Shown here: in pieces, positions 35,196-43,904 of the stretch
Numbering within the stretch: the first letter of the stretch is position 1
Layout of the letters: each line of letters starts with the position of its first letter
NCBI RefSeq assembly: GCF_021401345.1
Contig: NZ_JACBGE010000008.1
Coordinates: 121,548 to 185,547, forward strand
Reading direction: 5' to 3'
DNA: 64,000 nt
Source of the DNA: Hydrogenophaga sp. NFH-34
Lineage (GTDB): Bacteria > Pseudomonadota > Gammaproteobacteria > Burkholderiales > Burkholderiaceae_C
Program-made: the position numbers and the translations under genes
Notes under the pieces: generated by a model
Told to the model about the DNA's origin: nothing
The model's database searches: none
Seen by the model: only the letters and a program-made list of their open reading frames with translations

Positions 35196-35984
35196 TCAGA
35201 TGAAGCGCAGTCCGGTGCTGCCCATGCCCTGCACCTTCAGGGTCACAGAGTCGCCCGCAGCGACGGACACCGCCTCGGTGATGCCGCCGGACAGGATCAG
35301 CGTGCCGGCGGGGATTTCTTCGCCGCGCGCGCCCAGGTGGTTGGCCAGCATGGCGATCGCGGTGGCCGGATGGCCGAGCACGGCGGCGCCGGCGCCGAAG
35401 GCCACGGGCTGGCCGTTCTTCTCCATCACGATGCCGACGGTGCGCAGGTCCTGGCCATCCACCTTCATGGGCTGGCCGCCGACCACGAAGCGCGCGGCCG
35501 AGGTGTTGTCGGCGATCACGCTCTTGAGGTCGAACTTGAAGTCGCGGTAGCGGCTGTCAATCACCTCGATGCCGGGCAGCACGAAGTCGGTCGCGGCCAG
35601 CACGGTGCCGATGTGGCAGCCCGGGCCGCTGAGCGGTTTCTTGAGCACGAAGGCGATCTCGGGCTCCACCTTGGGGTGGATGAGTTCGCTGGTTTTCACC
35701 TCACCGCCGTGCGGCACGGCGTAGTCCTCGGTCATCCAGCCGAACACGGGCGAGCTCACACCCATCTGCTTCATCTTGGCGAACGAGGTCAGGCCTGCTT
35801 TGAGGCCCGCGATTTTGAGGCCGCGCGATTGCTTGCGCGCGAGGAGGGCGGCCTGGATCGCGTAGGCGTCTTCCCAATCCATCGCTGGGTGGTCGTCGGT
35901 GATCTTGGTGGTGTCCTTGGCCTGCAGCTGGCAGTTCTCCAGGTGCTCGGCCAGGGCGTCGATGGTGGCTTTGTCGAGTTTCAT
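35196..35984 (-). CDS. dmpH: DmpH, 4-oxalocrotonate decarboxylase
   Basis: 262 residues. The protein has VEPEIAFVLKKPL and GCHIGTVLAATDFVLPGIEVIDSRY as expected of the decarboxylase, which works in a complex with DmpE. It removes CO2 from 4-oxalocrotonate to form 2-oxopent-4-enoate. It is separated from dmpE by 18 bases. Confidence 0.93.
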   Translation of the reverse strand: MKLDKATIDALAEHLENCQLQAKDTTKITDDHPAMDWEDAYAIQAALLARKQSRGLKIAGLKAGLTSFAKMKQMGVSSPVFGWMTEDYAVPHGGEVKTSELIHPKVEPEIAFVLKKPLSGPGCHIGTVLAATDFVLPGIEVIDSRYRDFKFDLKSVIADNTSAARFVVGGQPMKVDGQDLRTVGIVMEKNGQPVAFGAGAAVLGHPATAIAMLANHLGARGEEIPAGTLILSGGITEAVSVAAGDSVTLKVQGMGSTGLRFI

Positions 35985-36002
35985 GGTGCGTGCGGAATGG
36001 GT

Positions 36003-36779
36003 TCAGTGAAAGCGCACCGAGCACTCGCCCAGCCCGCCGATGGTCACGCGGAAGCAGTCGCCCTTGGCGGCCGGGAACATGGCGGCCAGCGCGCCCGAGA
36101 GCACGACCTCACCGGCCTTGAGCGGAATGCCCAGGCTGCCCATGGTGTTGGCCAGCCAAGCCACGGCGTTGAGCGGTGAGCCCAGGGCCGCGGCGCCTGC
36201 ACCGGTGGCGATCACCTCGCCGTTTTTCTCCAGCACCATGCCGCAGGTCTGCAGGTCCAGCGCCAGCGGGCTGACCGCGCGGTCGCCGAGCACGAACACG
36301 CCGCAGGAGGCGTTGTCGGCCACGGTGTCGGTGATCTTGATCTTCCAGTCGCGGATGCGCGAGTCGACGATCTCGAAGCAGGGCATCACGCATTCGGTGG
36401 CGGCCAGCACGTCGGCCACACCCACCCCGGGGCCCATCAGGTCGCGCTTGAGCAGAAAGGCGATCTCGCCCTCGGCCTTGGGTTGTATCAGGGTCGAGAT
36501 GTCGATCGCCTCGCCCTGGTTGACGATCATCGCGTCGGTCAGGTAGCCGAAGTCGGGCTGGTGCACGCCGAGCATGTTCATCACGGCGGCCGAGGTCACG
36601 CCGATCTTCTTGCCGACGATGCGCTCACCGTCCTGCAGGCGGCGCTGCAGCATGCGCTCCTGGATGCGGTAGGCCTGCTCGATGCTGATGTCGGGGAAGC
36701 GGTTGGACAGCGGTTCGACGACCTGCCGGTCGCGCAATGCGGTGTAGAGCTCGTCGCCCAGGGTTTCGATGGAGATCAT
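36003..36779 (-). CDS. dmpE: DmpE, 2-oxopent-4-enoate hydratase
   Basis: 258 residues, with LGDELYTALRDR at the N-terminus, GKKIGVTSAAVMNMLGVHQPDFG and the metal-binding E-x-E in AEGEIAFLL. It hydrates 2-oxopent-4-enoate to 4-hydroxy-2-oxovalerate. It lies four bases behind dmpD. Confidence 0.93.
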   Translation of the reverse strand: MISIETLGDELYTALRDRQVVEPLSNRFPDISIEQAYRIQERMLQRRLQDGERIVGKKIGVTSAAVMNMLGVHQPDFGYLTDAMIVNQGEAIDISTLIQPKAEGEIAFLLKRDLMGPGVGVADVLAATECVMPCFEIVDSRIRDWKIKITDTVADNASCGVFVLGDRAVSPLALDLQTCGMVLEKNGEVIATGAGAAALGSPLNAVAWLANTMGSLGIPLKAGEVVLSGALAAMFPAAKGDCFRVTIGGLGECSVRFH

Positions 36780-36783
36780 GGTG

Positions 36784-37647
36784 TCAGGCTTGGGTAGGGG
36801 TGTTGTCGGCTTCTTGCAGGAAGTTGGCGACCAGTTGCGCGAAGCGCGCGGCGTGCTCGATCTGCGTCCAGTGGCCGCAGTGGCCGAAAACGTGCAACTG
36901 GCTGTGGGGGATCCACTGGCTCAGCGTGAGCGAGTTCTGCAGCGGGATCACTTGGTCTTCGCGGCCGTGCACGATCAGGGTCTCGTGCGGCAGCGCGCGG
37001 ATGGCGGCTTCGGGGCTGGCCATGGCGTCGACCCAGCGCTGGCGCGGGGCTGGGAACATGGCCGAAAACGACTCCTGGAACCCGGGGCGGATGCTGGCCT
37101 GGTAGCGCAACTCGGCCAGCTCGTCGGTCACCAGCGCGCGGCTGTGCGCGAAGATGTCCAGCAACTGCTTCATGGTGGCCAGCGAGGGCTCGTAGCCCCA
37201 GACCGCATCAAGCCCCGGTGTGATCGGGAACGGCACACCGACCGAACCCATCAGCACCAGCCGGCGCACGCGCTGCGGCGCGCGGATCGCCAGCGCCAGC
37301 GAGAGCGCGCCACCGAAGCTGTTGCCGACCACGTCGGCTTGCGCCACGCCCAGCGCGTCCATCAGGTCCAGCGCCTGCTGAACCCAGGTGTCCATGTTGT
37401 AGGCGATGCCGGCCGGGCGGTCGGTGTAGCCGAAGCCCACCATGTCGGGCGCGATCACGCGGCGGTCTCGTGCAATCACCGGCATGGCGAGGCGCCAGTT
37501 GGCCCAGGCGCTCACACCCGGACCGGATCCGTGGATGAACAGCACCGGAGGCTGTCCTGGCTTGGAGCTGCCGAGGTCGTGCACGTTGGTGTTGAACGCG
37601 CCCGTGCGGACGCTGCGGGCGACTTCGGGGTTGTGAGGGGCGTTCAT
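36784..37647 (-). CDS. dmpD: DmpD, 2-hydroxymuconate semialdehyde hydrolase
   Basis: 287-residue alpha/beta hydrolase with the triad S110 (GNSFGG), D231 and H259 and the oxyanion region HGSGPGVSA. It hydrolyses the ring-cleavage product of methylcatechols directly to 2-oxopent-4-enoate and formate or acetate. The 330-base gap upstream is filled with repeats. Confidence 0.92.
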   Translation of the reverse strand: MNAPHNPEVARSVRTGAFNTNVHDLGSSKPGQPPVLFIHGSGPGVSAWANWRLAMPVIARDRRVIAPDMVGFGYTDRPAGIAYNMDTWVQQALDLMDALGVAQADVVGNSFGGALSLALAIRAPQRVRRLVLMGSVGVPFPITPGLDAVWGYEPSLATMKQLLDIFAHSRALVTDELAELRYQASIRPGFQESFSAMFPAPRQRWVDAMASPEAAIRALPHETLIVHGREDQVIPLQNSLTLSQWIPHSQLHVFGHCGHWTQIEHAARFAQLVANFLQEADNTPTQA

Positions 37648-37869
37648 GGATGGCTGCTTTCTTTCGGACTCTTTTGCGGGCCGTTGTGGCGTGTCTTCGT
37701 TGGCGGGGCGGCGCGGAAACCGGGGTGACCGGCTCCGTTCATGTCCCCCGGTTGGCGCTGCGCGCCAACCTCCGCCTTGACTTCACTGCGCCGGCCACCC
37801 CGATTCCCGCGCTGTGGGCACGCGAGGCGCAAGGCGGAGAGGCCCGGTCTCCGGAGTGCGTGCCTGTGT
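37648..37869. other. Gap between dmpD and dmpC: hairpin-rich, no gene
   Basis: No plausible coding sequence was seen in this 220-base part. It includes a perfect 9-base hairpin, GGTTGGCGC-TGC-GCGCCAACC, near 37748-37768, and GC-rich sequence leading into repeat copy B. Confidence 0.6.
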
Positions 37870-37978
37870 CCAGGGCAGCCGTGGAACCGGCTTTGCCGGG
37901 CCACAGGCTGCGTCCCCCCTCGAAGCGTCGAAGACGCGCCACAGAGGGGGGACGCCGCGCAGCGGCGCAGGGGGGAGA
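37870..37978 (-). repeat. Post-stop-codon repeat, copy B (dmpC-dmpD gap)
   Basis: Contains GTGGAACCGGCTTTGCCGGG and the ending GACGCCGCGCAGCGGCGCAG then GGGGGAGATCA on the plus strand. The plus-strand end directly touches the dmpC stop codon at 37979. The same arrangement is found in copies C and D. Confidence 0.75.
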
Positions 37979-39433
37979 TCACAGTTTCACCATCACGTTG
38001 CGGAGTTCCGTGTAGAACTCCAGCGAGTGCACGCCGCCTTCGCGGCCGATGCCCGAGGCCTTGCTGCCGCCGAAGGCGGTGCGCAGGTCGCGCAGGAACC
38101 AGCTGTTGATCCAGCACAGGCCGACCTCGATGGCCGCGGCCATGCGGTGGGCCTTGCCCAGGTCCTGGGTCCAGACGGTGGTGGCCAGGCCGTAGTCGGT
38201 GGCGTTGGCGAGCGCGACCGCTTCCTCTTCGGTGTCGAAGGGCGCGATGTGGCAGCAGGGGCCGAAGATCTCTTCGCGGATCACGCTGGCGCTTTCGGGC
38301 AGGCCGGTCCAGATGGTCGGTTGCACGAAGTGGCCGTTGGCGTACTCGCCCGTCATGGCCGGTTCACCGCCGCCAGTGATCACGGTGGCGCCTTCGGCCT
38401 TGGCCTTGGCGTAGTAGCCCATGACCTTCTGCTTGTGCTCCGCCGAAATCAGCGGGCCGATGCCCACGCCTGGCATGTCCGGGCCGCCGATCTTCAGGCC
38501 TTCGGCCTTGGCTTTCAGGGCCGCGACGAACTTGTCGAAGATCGGGCGCTGCACGTACACGCGCTCGGTGCCCAGGCAGACCTGGCCGCAGTTCTCGAAG
38601 GCGCTGCGGGTGATGCCGGCGATGGCCTTGTCGAAGTCGGCGTCGGCGAACACGATGCCGGCGTTCTTGCCGCCCAGCTCGAAGCTGACCGGACGCACGC
38701 CCTTGGCGGCGGCGGCCATGATGGCCTCGCCGGTGCGGGTTTCGCCGGTGAAGGTGATGCCGTTGACGCCGGGGTGTTTGGTGATGAACTCGCCCGCCGA
38801 GCCGGGGCCGAAGCCGTGCAGCACCTGGTACACGCCCTTGGGAATGCCCACCGCGTTCATCACCTCGCCCAGCAGGGTCGCGGTGGCGGGGGTTTCTTCC
38901 GAGGGCTTGACGATCACGGTGTTGCCGCAGGCCAGGGCCGGGCCGACCTTCCAGGTCATCAGCAGCAGCGGCAGGTTCCAGGGACAGATCACGCCGACCA
39001 CGCCCAGGGGCGTGCGCAGGCCGTAGCTGATGGCCGTGCCGCCGTCGGGCGTGGTCATCTGGAAGCTCTCGGTCGGCACGTTCTTGACGATGTCCGCGAA
39101 GATCTTGAAGTTGGCGGCGCCGCGCGGGATGTCGATGTGCGAAGCCAGCGAGCGCGGCTTGCCGGTGTCGGCCAGTTCGGCGGCGAGGAAGTCGTCGAAG
39201 CGGCGGTTGATCTCATCGGCCACTGCGTGCAGCAGCTCGGCGCGCTTGACCACGCTCATCTGGCCCCACTCACCCTTGAGCGCGGCGCGGCCCGCGGCCA
39301 CGGCCGCGTCGACCTCGGCCTGGCCGGCCTCGTGCACCTGGCCAACGACTTCATTGGTGGCCGGGTTGCGGTTTTCGAAGGTCTTGGCGGTGGCGACGAA
39401 ATCGCCGTTGATGAAGTTCAGGAACTGTTTCAT
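37979..39433 (-). CDS. dmpC: DmpC, 2-hydroxymuconate semialdehyde dehydrogenase
   Basis: 484-residue aldehyde dehydrogenase of the XylG/DmpC type, with base glutamate in SFELGGKNA and the catalytic cysteine in GQVCLGTER. It oxidises 2-hydroxymuconate semialdehyde with NAD, the entry to the oxalocrotonate branch. The start ATG at 39433 begins the typical MKQFLNFINGDF. Confidence 0.94.
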   Translation of the reverse strand: MKQFLNFINGDFVATAKTFENRNPATNEVVGQVHEAGQAEVDAAVAAGRAALKGEWGQMSVVKRAELLHAVADEINRRFDDFLAAELADTGKPRSLASHIDIPRGAANFKIFADIVKNVPTESFQMTTPDGGTAISYGLRTPLGVVGVICPWNLPLLLMTWKVGPALACGNTVIVKPSEETPATATLLGEVMNAVGIPKGVYQVLHGFGPGSAGEFITKHPGVNGITFTGETRTGEAIMAAAAKGVRPVSFELGGKNAGIVFADADFDKAIAGITRSAFENCGQVCLGTERVYVQRPIFDKFVAALKAKAEGLKIGGPDMPGVGIGPLISAEHKQKVMGYYAKAKAEGATVITGGGEPAMTGEYANGHFVQPTIWTGLPESASVIREEIFGPCCHIAPFDTEEEAVALANATDYGLATTVWTQDLGKAHRMAAAIEVGLCWINSWFLRDLRTAFGGSKASGIGREGGVHSLEFYTELRNVMVKL

Positions 39434-39455
39434 GGTGTGTGGATGAAATGAAAAA

Positions 39456-39887
39456 TCAATCGAGCCCCAGGGCCTGCAGGCCGGCGCGGGCGCAGGCTTC
39501 GTCCTGCTCTGCCGAGCCGCCGGAGACACCGATACCGCCAATGCGCTGGCCGTCGGTCACGACCGGCAGGCCGCCGCCGAACAGCACCAGGCGCTGGCGC
39601 TGGTTCAGGCCGATGCGCAGCAGCTCGTCGTCACCGATGACGCCGCCCCATTGCGAGGTGGGAAAGCCGAAGCTTGCGGCGGTGTAGGCCTTGTCGATCG
39701 CGATGTCGATCGAATGCAGGAAGGCATTGGGCATGCGCAGAAAAGCGGCCAGCGTGCCCGAGGCATCGGTCACGGCCACATTGATGCGAATGCCCAATGC
39801 CTCCGCGTGCGCCACCGCCGCCTGACAGGCCAGCGAAGCGGCCGAGGTGGTGATCACGGAAGAGGGAACAGCAAGATCAGGTTTCAT
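39456..39887 (-). CDS. GlcG/HbpS-family protein
   Basis: 143 residues with the GlcG/HbpS-type fold (AHAEALGIRINVAVTDASGTLAAF, parts; GGLPVVTDGQRIGGIGVSGGS). Proteins of this family turn up in catabolic and heme-related operons but their role is unclear; some bind heme. It sits between dmpB and dmpC, 22 bases before dmpC. The start at 39887 gives the usual length. Confidence 0.8.
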   Translation of the reverse strand: MKPDLAVPSSVITTSAASLACQAAVAHAEALGIRINVAVTDASGTLAAFLRMPNAFLHSIDIAIDKAYTAASFGFPTSQWGGVIGDDELLRIGLNQRQRLVLFGGGLPVVTDGQRIGGIGVSGGSAEQDEACARAGLQALGLD

Positions 39888-39922
39888 GAAGGACACAACG
39901 TGGTGGATGAGAAGGGTCTTCA

Positions 39923-40034
39923 ACCAGGGGCACCGTGGAACTGGCTCCGCCAGGCCACAGGTGCCGTCCCCCCTCCCAGCGCCCTGCGGGCGCGCCAGAG
40001 AGGGGGGCGCCGCGTCAGCGGCGCAGGGGGGTGA
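39923..40034 (-). repeat. Post-stop-codon repeat, copy C (dmpB-GlcG gap)
   Basis: It has CACCGTGGAACTGGCTCCGC, the compensated form of the ACCGGCTTTGCCGG hairpin in other copies: both arms changed together. It ends GGCGCAGGGGGGTGA directly against the dmpB stop codon at 40035. Confidence 0.75.
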
Positions 40035-41000
<966 letters not shown>

Positions 41001-41372
41001 TTACTGCTGTTGAGAGGAAGGGGCGGCGGTCGCAGATTCCGCCCGCCCTTTTGAAAACGGCTTGTTCAATTTGCCCGCCACTTCGAGTTGCACGGGGGTC
41101 TGGGGGACCACCCGGCAGGCCAGGGTGTAGCCCCGGTCTTCTTCGTCCATCGTCACGTGGGCCCGGCTGATCGGGCCCAGGGCTTTGATCTCGCCGCCGA
41201 GGATGCGAACCTTGCAGACCCCGCAGCCGCCGTTGACGCAGCCCACCGGAATGCCCTTGCGGCCGAGCCGGACCATGCCCGTCAGCAGGCTTTCGTTGCC
41301 GGCACAGGGATAGGTCTCGTCCGTCTGGGCGACGTGCACGGCGAACTTGGGGCGGGAGTCGAAAAGGGACAT
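41001..41372 (-). CDS. dmpQ: DmpQ/XylT-type [2Fe-2S] ferredoxin
   Basis: 123 residues with plant-type ferredoxin cysteines C45, C50, C53 (GCVNGGCGVC) and C86 (LACRVV). Proteins of this type reactivate catechol 2,3-dioxygenase by re-reducing oxidised iron. It is the first gene of the lower meta operon and diverges from a LysR gene. Confidence 0.9.
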   Translation of the reverse strand: MSLFDSRPKFAVHVAQTDETYPCAGNESLLTGMVRLGRKGIPVGCVNGGCGVCKVRILGGEIKALGPISRAHVTMDEEDRGYTLACRVVPQTPVQLEVAGKLNKPFSKGRAESATAAPSSQQQ

Positions 41373-41441
41373 GTCTCGTTCAGTTCTGGGTATTCGCAGC
41401 AGTCACCGCTGTCGAAGATAGGGAAGTTGTTTCATACCGTC

Positions 41442-41481
41442 CAATACCAAATATCGCCATGTCTATACTGATTGGGTATTG
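41442..41481. promoter_or_regulatory. Inverted repeat in the dmpQ/lysR divergent promoter
   Basis: CAATACC (41442-41448) and GGTATTG (41475-41481) are perfect 7-base arms. The spacing of 26 bases suits a LysR recognition and activation site pair. Location between dmpQ and the lysR gene suggests control of the lower meta operon. Confidence 0.45.
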
Positions 41482-41502
41482 CAAGCCGGAGAGCGAGACC
41501 CC

Positions 41503-42414
41503 ATGGACCTGAAAGACATGCGCCAGTTTCTGGCGGTGGCGGAAGAGCGCAACTTCACGCGGGCGGCCGAGCGGCTGCACATGGCGCAGCCGCCGCTGTC
41601 GCGCCAGATCAAGGCGCTGGAAGAAGAAATGGGGGCGCCGCTGTTTCTGCGCACGCCCGCAGGGGTGGAGCTGACCGAGGCCGGCCAGACCCTGCTGGAC
41701 GAGGTGCCCAACCTGTTGCGCATGGCCCAGCGCGCCACCGAACGCACGCGCCGCGCCGCACAGGGGCTCACCGGCCAGCTCGATGTGGGGTTGTTCGGGT
41801 CCGGCGTGCTCGATGTGATCCCGCGCCTGCTGGCGCACTTTCACCAGCAGCGGCCGCAGGTGCGCATCGTGCTGCACAACCTGACCAAGGCCGAGCAGTT
41901 GCAGGCGCTGCGCGAGCGCCGCATCAGTGTCGGCTTCAACCGGCTGGTGCCCCCGGAGCCCGACCTGGCGGTCGAGACCGTGCTGCGCGAGCCCCTGGTG
42001 GTGGCCATGCTGGCGTCGCACCGGCTGGCCGGCCGCAAGGTCATCGGTGTGGCCGACCTCGATGGCGAGCCCATGATCCTCTACCCCAACGTGCCGCTGC
42101 ACGGCCTGGCGCAGGAAGTGGCCGAGGCCTTCCGGCAGGAAGGGGCCGCGCTGGCGGTGGAGCAGGAGGTGGAAGACGTGGTGACGGCGGTGGCCCTGGT
42201 GGCCAGCGGTTTCGGTCTGACCATCACCACGCGATCGGCCAGCAGCCTGCGCCTGCCGGGCGTGGTGTTCGTGCCGTTCAGAAGCCGCAGCCTCCGGGAC
42301 CTGGAGCTCAGCTGCCTCTACCGGCGGGCGGACCCGTCGCCGGTGCTGCGCATGTTTCTGGAGGTGGTGCACGAGCATGCCCGTTTGGCCAGACAGGGGG
42401 TCAGACCCGTTTGA
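41503..42414 (+). CDS. LysR-family regulator of the meta operon (AphT/CatR-like)
   Basis: 303 residues: N-terminal winged helix (RQFLAVAEERNFTRAAERLHMAQPPLS) close to the CatR/ClcR group, then a two-lobed effector domain. In Comamonas phenol clusters a LysR protein (AphT) activates the lower meta operon; position here, divergent from dmpQ, fits that role. The 3' end overlaps the end of the convergent reductase gene by 14 bases. Confidence 0.85.
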   Translation: MDLKDMRQFLAVAEERNFTRAAERLHMAQPPLSRQIKALEEEMGAPLFLRTPAGVELTEAGQTLLDEVPNLLRMAQRATERTRRAAQGLTGQLDVGLFGSGVLDVIPRLLAHFHQQRPQVRIVLHNLTKAEQLQALRERRISVGFNRLVPPEPDLAVETVLREPLVVAMLASHRLAGRKVIGVADLDGEPMILYPNVPLHGLAQEVAEAFRQEGAALAVEQEVEDVVTAVALVASGFGLTITTRSASSLRLPGVVFVPFRSRSLRDLELSCLYRRADPSPVLRMFLEVVHEHARLARQGVRPV

Positions 42415-43540
42415 ACAGCGGGCTGCGCGCGTTCTGCGCATCGGCGGCCGAGAGGAATTTCTCGGTGTAGATGTCGCGCTCGAACAGGCGCCCCTGCATC
42501 AGGGTGGCGATGCAGGCTTCGATCATGGCCGGCGGCCCGCACAGGTAGGCTTTCTGGCCGGCGAAGTTGCCGTTGAAATGCGCCTTGGCCGCTTCGTGCA
42601 CGAAGCCGCGCGCACCGGACCAGTCGGCATCGCCCGCGGGCTCCGACAGCGCCGGCACGTAGTGGAAGTTCGGGTGCTGCTCGGCGAGCGCGCGAAATTC
42701 CGCGTCGTAGTACAGCTCGGCCTGCGTGCGCTGGCCGTAGATCAGCGTGATGGGCGTGGTGCAGCCAGCGGCCAGCAGCTCGCCGATCATCGAGCGCGGG
42801 CTCGACAATCCCGAGCCGCCGGCCATGAAGACCATGGGCAGGCTCGACGATTTGCGCACGAAGAAGCGCCCATAAGGCCCGGCCAGGCGCACGCGATCGC
42901 CCACCTGTGCCTGCTCGTGCAGCCAGGTGGTGCCCTGGCCGCCGGGCACGCGGCGCACGTTGAGTTCGATGCACTGCGTGGCGGCCACGTCGACCGGTGT
43001 GTTGGCGATGGAAAAGGCGCGGCTTTCGCCCAGGCCCGGGATCTCCAGCTGCACGTACTGGCCCGCCTGAAAACGTATGACCCCCGCCCCAAGCAGAGCC
43101 TGGCCCCCCGAGGGGGTGCAGTCCTGCTTGGGGCGGCCCGGCACAGAACTGATCACCTTGTCCAGCTTCAGGTGGAAGGCCTTGATGGTGGGCGTGAGGT
43201 CCTCGATGCGTTCGATGGTGGCGGCGAAGTCGCGCACCGGGATCACCTCGGCATCGGGCTCGTCTTCGATGTCGGCTTCGATGGTGGTGTCGCAGCTCAG
43301 TGTGCAGCAGCAGGCCAGCGTCTTGCCTTCTTCGCGCTCCACCTCCATCAGCGCAAACGGGTTGGCCGCGCCGTGGTCCACCTCGCCCTCGCACACCTGC
43401 ACCTTGCACGAGCCGCACAGGCCGTGGCCGCAGGCGTGCGGCAGGTAGATGCCCTGGCGCAGCGCCGCGTCCAGCACCGTCTGGCCTTCTTCGACCTCGA
43501 TGGTCGCGCCCAGCGGCTCGATGGTCAGTTGGTAGCTCAT
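42401..43540 (-). CDS. dmpP: DmpP, phenol hydroxylase reductase with an in-frame insertion
   Basis: 379 residues, about 26 more than the usual ~353. N-terminal plant-type [2Fe-2S] cysteines C37, C42, C45 plus a CCC cluster near 76-78; FAD motif RAFS; NAD motif GGSGLSSP. Between HLKLDK and RFQAGQY, residues 130-155 have no counterpart in known DmpP proteins; the DNA coding for them is a palindromic repeat (43076-43153). The reductase feeds electrons from NADH to the diiron hydroxylase. The insert lies before the FAD domain and keeps the frame, so activity is plausible but not certain. Confidence 0.93.
   Translation of the reverse strand: MSYQLTIEPLGATIEVEEGQTVLDAALRQGIYLPHACGHGLCGSCKVQVCEGEVDHGAANPFALMEVEREEGKTLACCCTLSCDTTIEADIEDEPDAEVIPVRDFAATIERIEDLTPTIKAFHLKLDKVISSVPGRPKQDCTPSGGQALLGAGVIRFQAGQYVQLEIPGLGESRAFSIANTPVDVAATQCIELNVRRVPGGQGTTWLHEQAQVGDRVRLAGPYGRFFVRKSSSLPMVFMAGGSGLSSPRSMIGELLAAGCTTPITLIYGQRTQAELYYDAEFRALAEQHPNFHYVPALSEPAGDADWSGARGFVHEAAKAHFNGNFAGQKAYLCGPPAMIEACIATLMQGRLFERDIYTEKFLSAADAQNARSPLFKRV
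43076..43153. repeat. Palindromic repeat inserted in frame within dmpP
   Basis: Perfect 13-base arms CCGCCCCAAGCAG (43084-43096) and CTGCTTGGGGCGG (43124-43136) enclose CCCCC-GA-GGGGG. Removing 78 bases restores a normal DmpP alignment. It is the only repeat in the window that lies inside a recognised coding sequence. Confidence 0.8.
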
Positions 43541-43547
43541 GGAACGA

Positions 43548-43904
43548 TCAGCTGAAACTGCCTTGGATGCCGGTCAGGCCCGGCGTGCGAAAGCGGATCA
43601 CGTCCTTGTGCTGCAGACCGTTCTCGGCCAGCGACTTGGCCGGATCGGGCTGCCACGGCTGGCCGGATTTGCTCCACTCGGCCTTGCTCCAGTCGATCTG
43701 GGCGAAGTCGGGGTGGTAGCCGTAGATGCCCGGCAGCACGGCCGTGGCCAGCGCGCCAAAGGGCGTGTCGGGCGGCAGCGGCAGGCAAAAGGGCGCGCAA
43801 AACAGCAGGTGGTCTTCCCAGCCGATGTAGAGCAGGGGCGCGGGGAAGTTCTCGCGCACGTCCTTCATCGGGAAGTCGTAGTCGGTGAGGGCAACAACGC
43901 TCAT
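43548..43904 (-). CDS. dmpO: DmpO, phenol hydroxylase subunit
   Basis: 118 residues, the small gamma subunit of the multicomponent phenol hydroxylase, part of the (LNO)2 oxygenase. Starts MSVVALTDYDFPMKDVRENF and has WEDHLLFCAPFC. Its ATG overlaps the dmpN stop by ATGA, and seven bases separate it from dmpP. Confidence 0.92.
   Translation of the reverse strand: MSVVALTDYDFPMKDVRENFPAPLLYIGWEDHLLFCAPFCLPLPPDTPFGALATAVLPGIYGYHPDFAQIDWSKAEWSKSGQPWQPDPAKSLAENGLQHKDVIRFRTPGLTGIQGSFS

Noticed and set aside
37814..39451. Plus-strand open frame (545 codons) opposite dmpC
   Set aside because: Composition typical of an antisense shadow (Gly/His/Asp-rich); dmpC on the minus strand has all catalytic motifs.
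43076..43153. Sequencing error or frameshift in dmpP
   Set aside because: The frame is intact on both sides, the insert length is a multiple of three and the sequence is a clean palindrome, so insertion is the better explanation.
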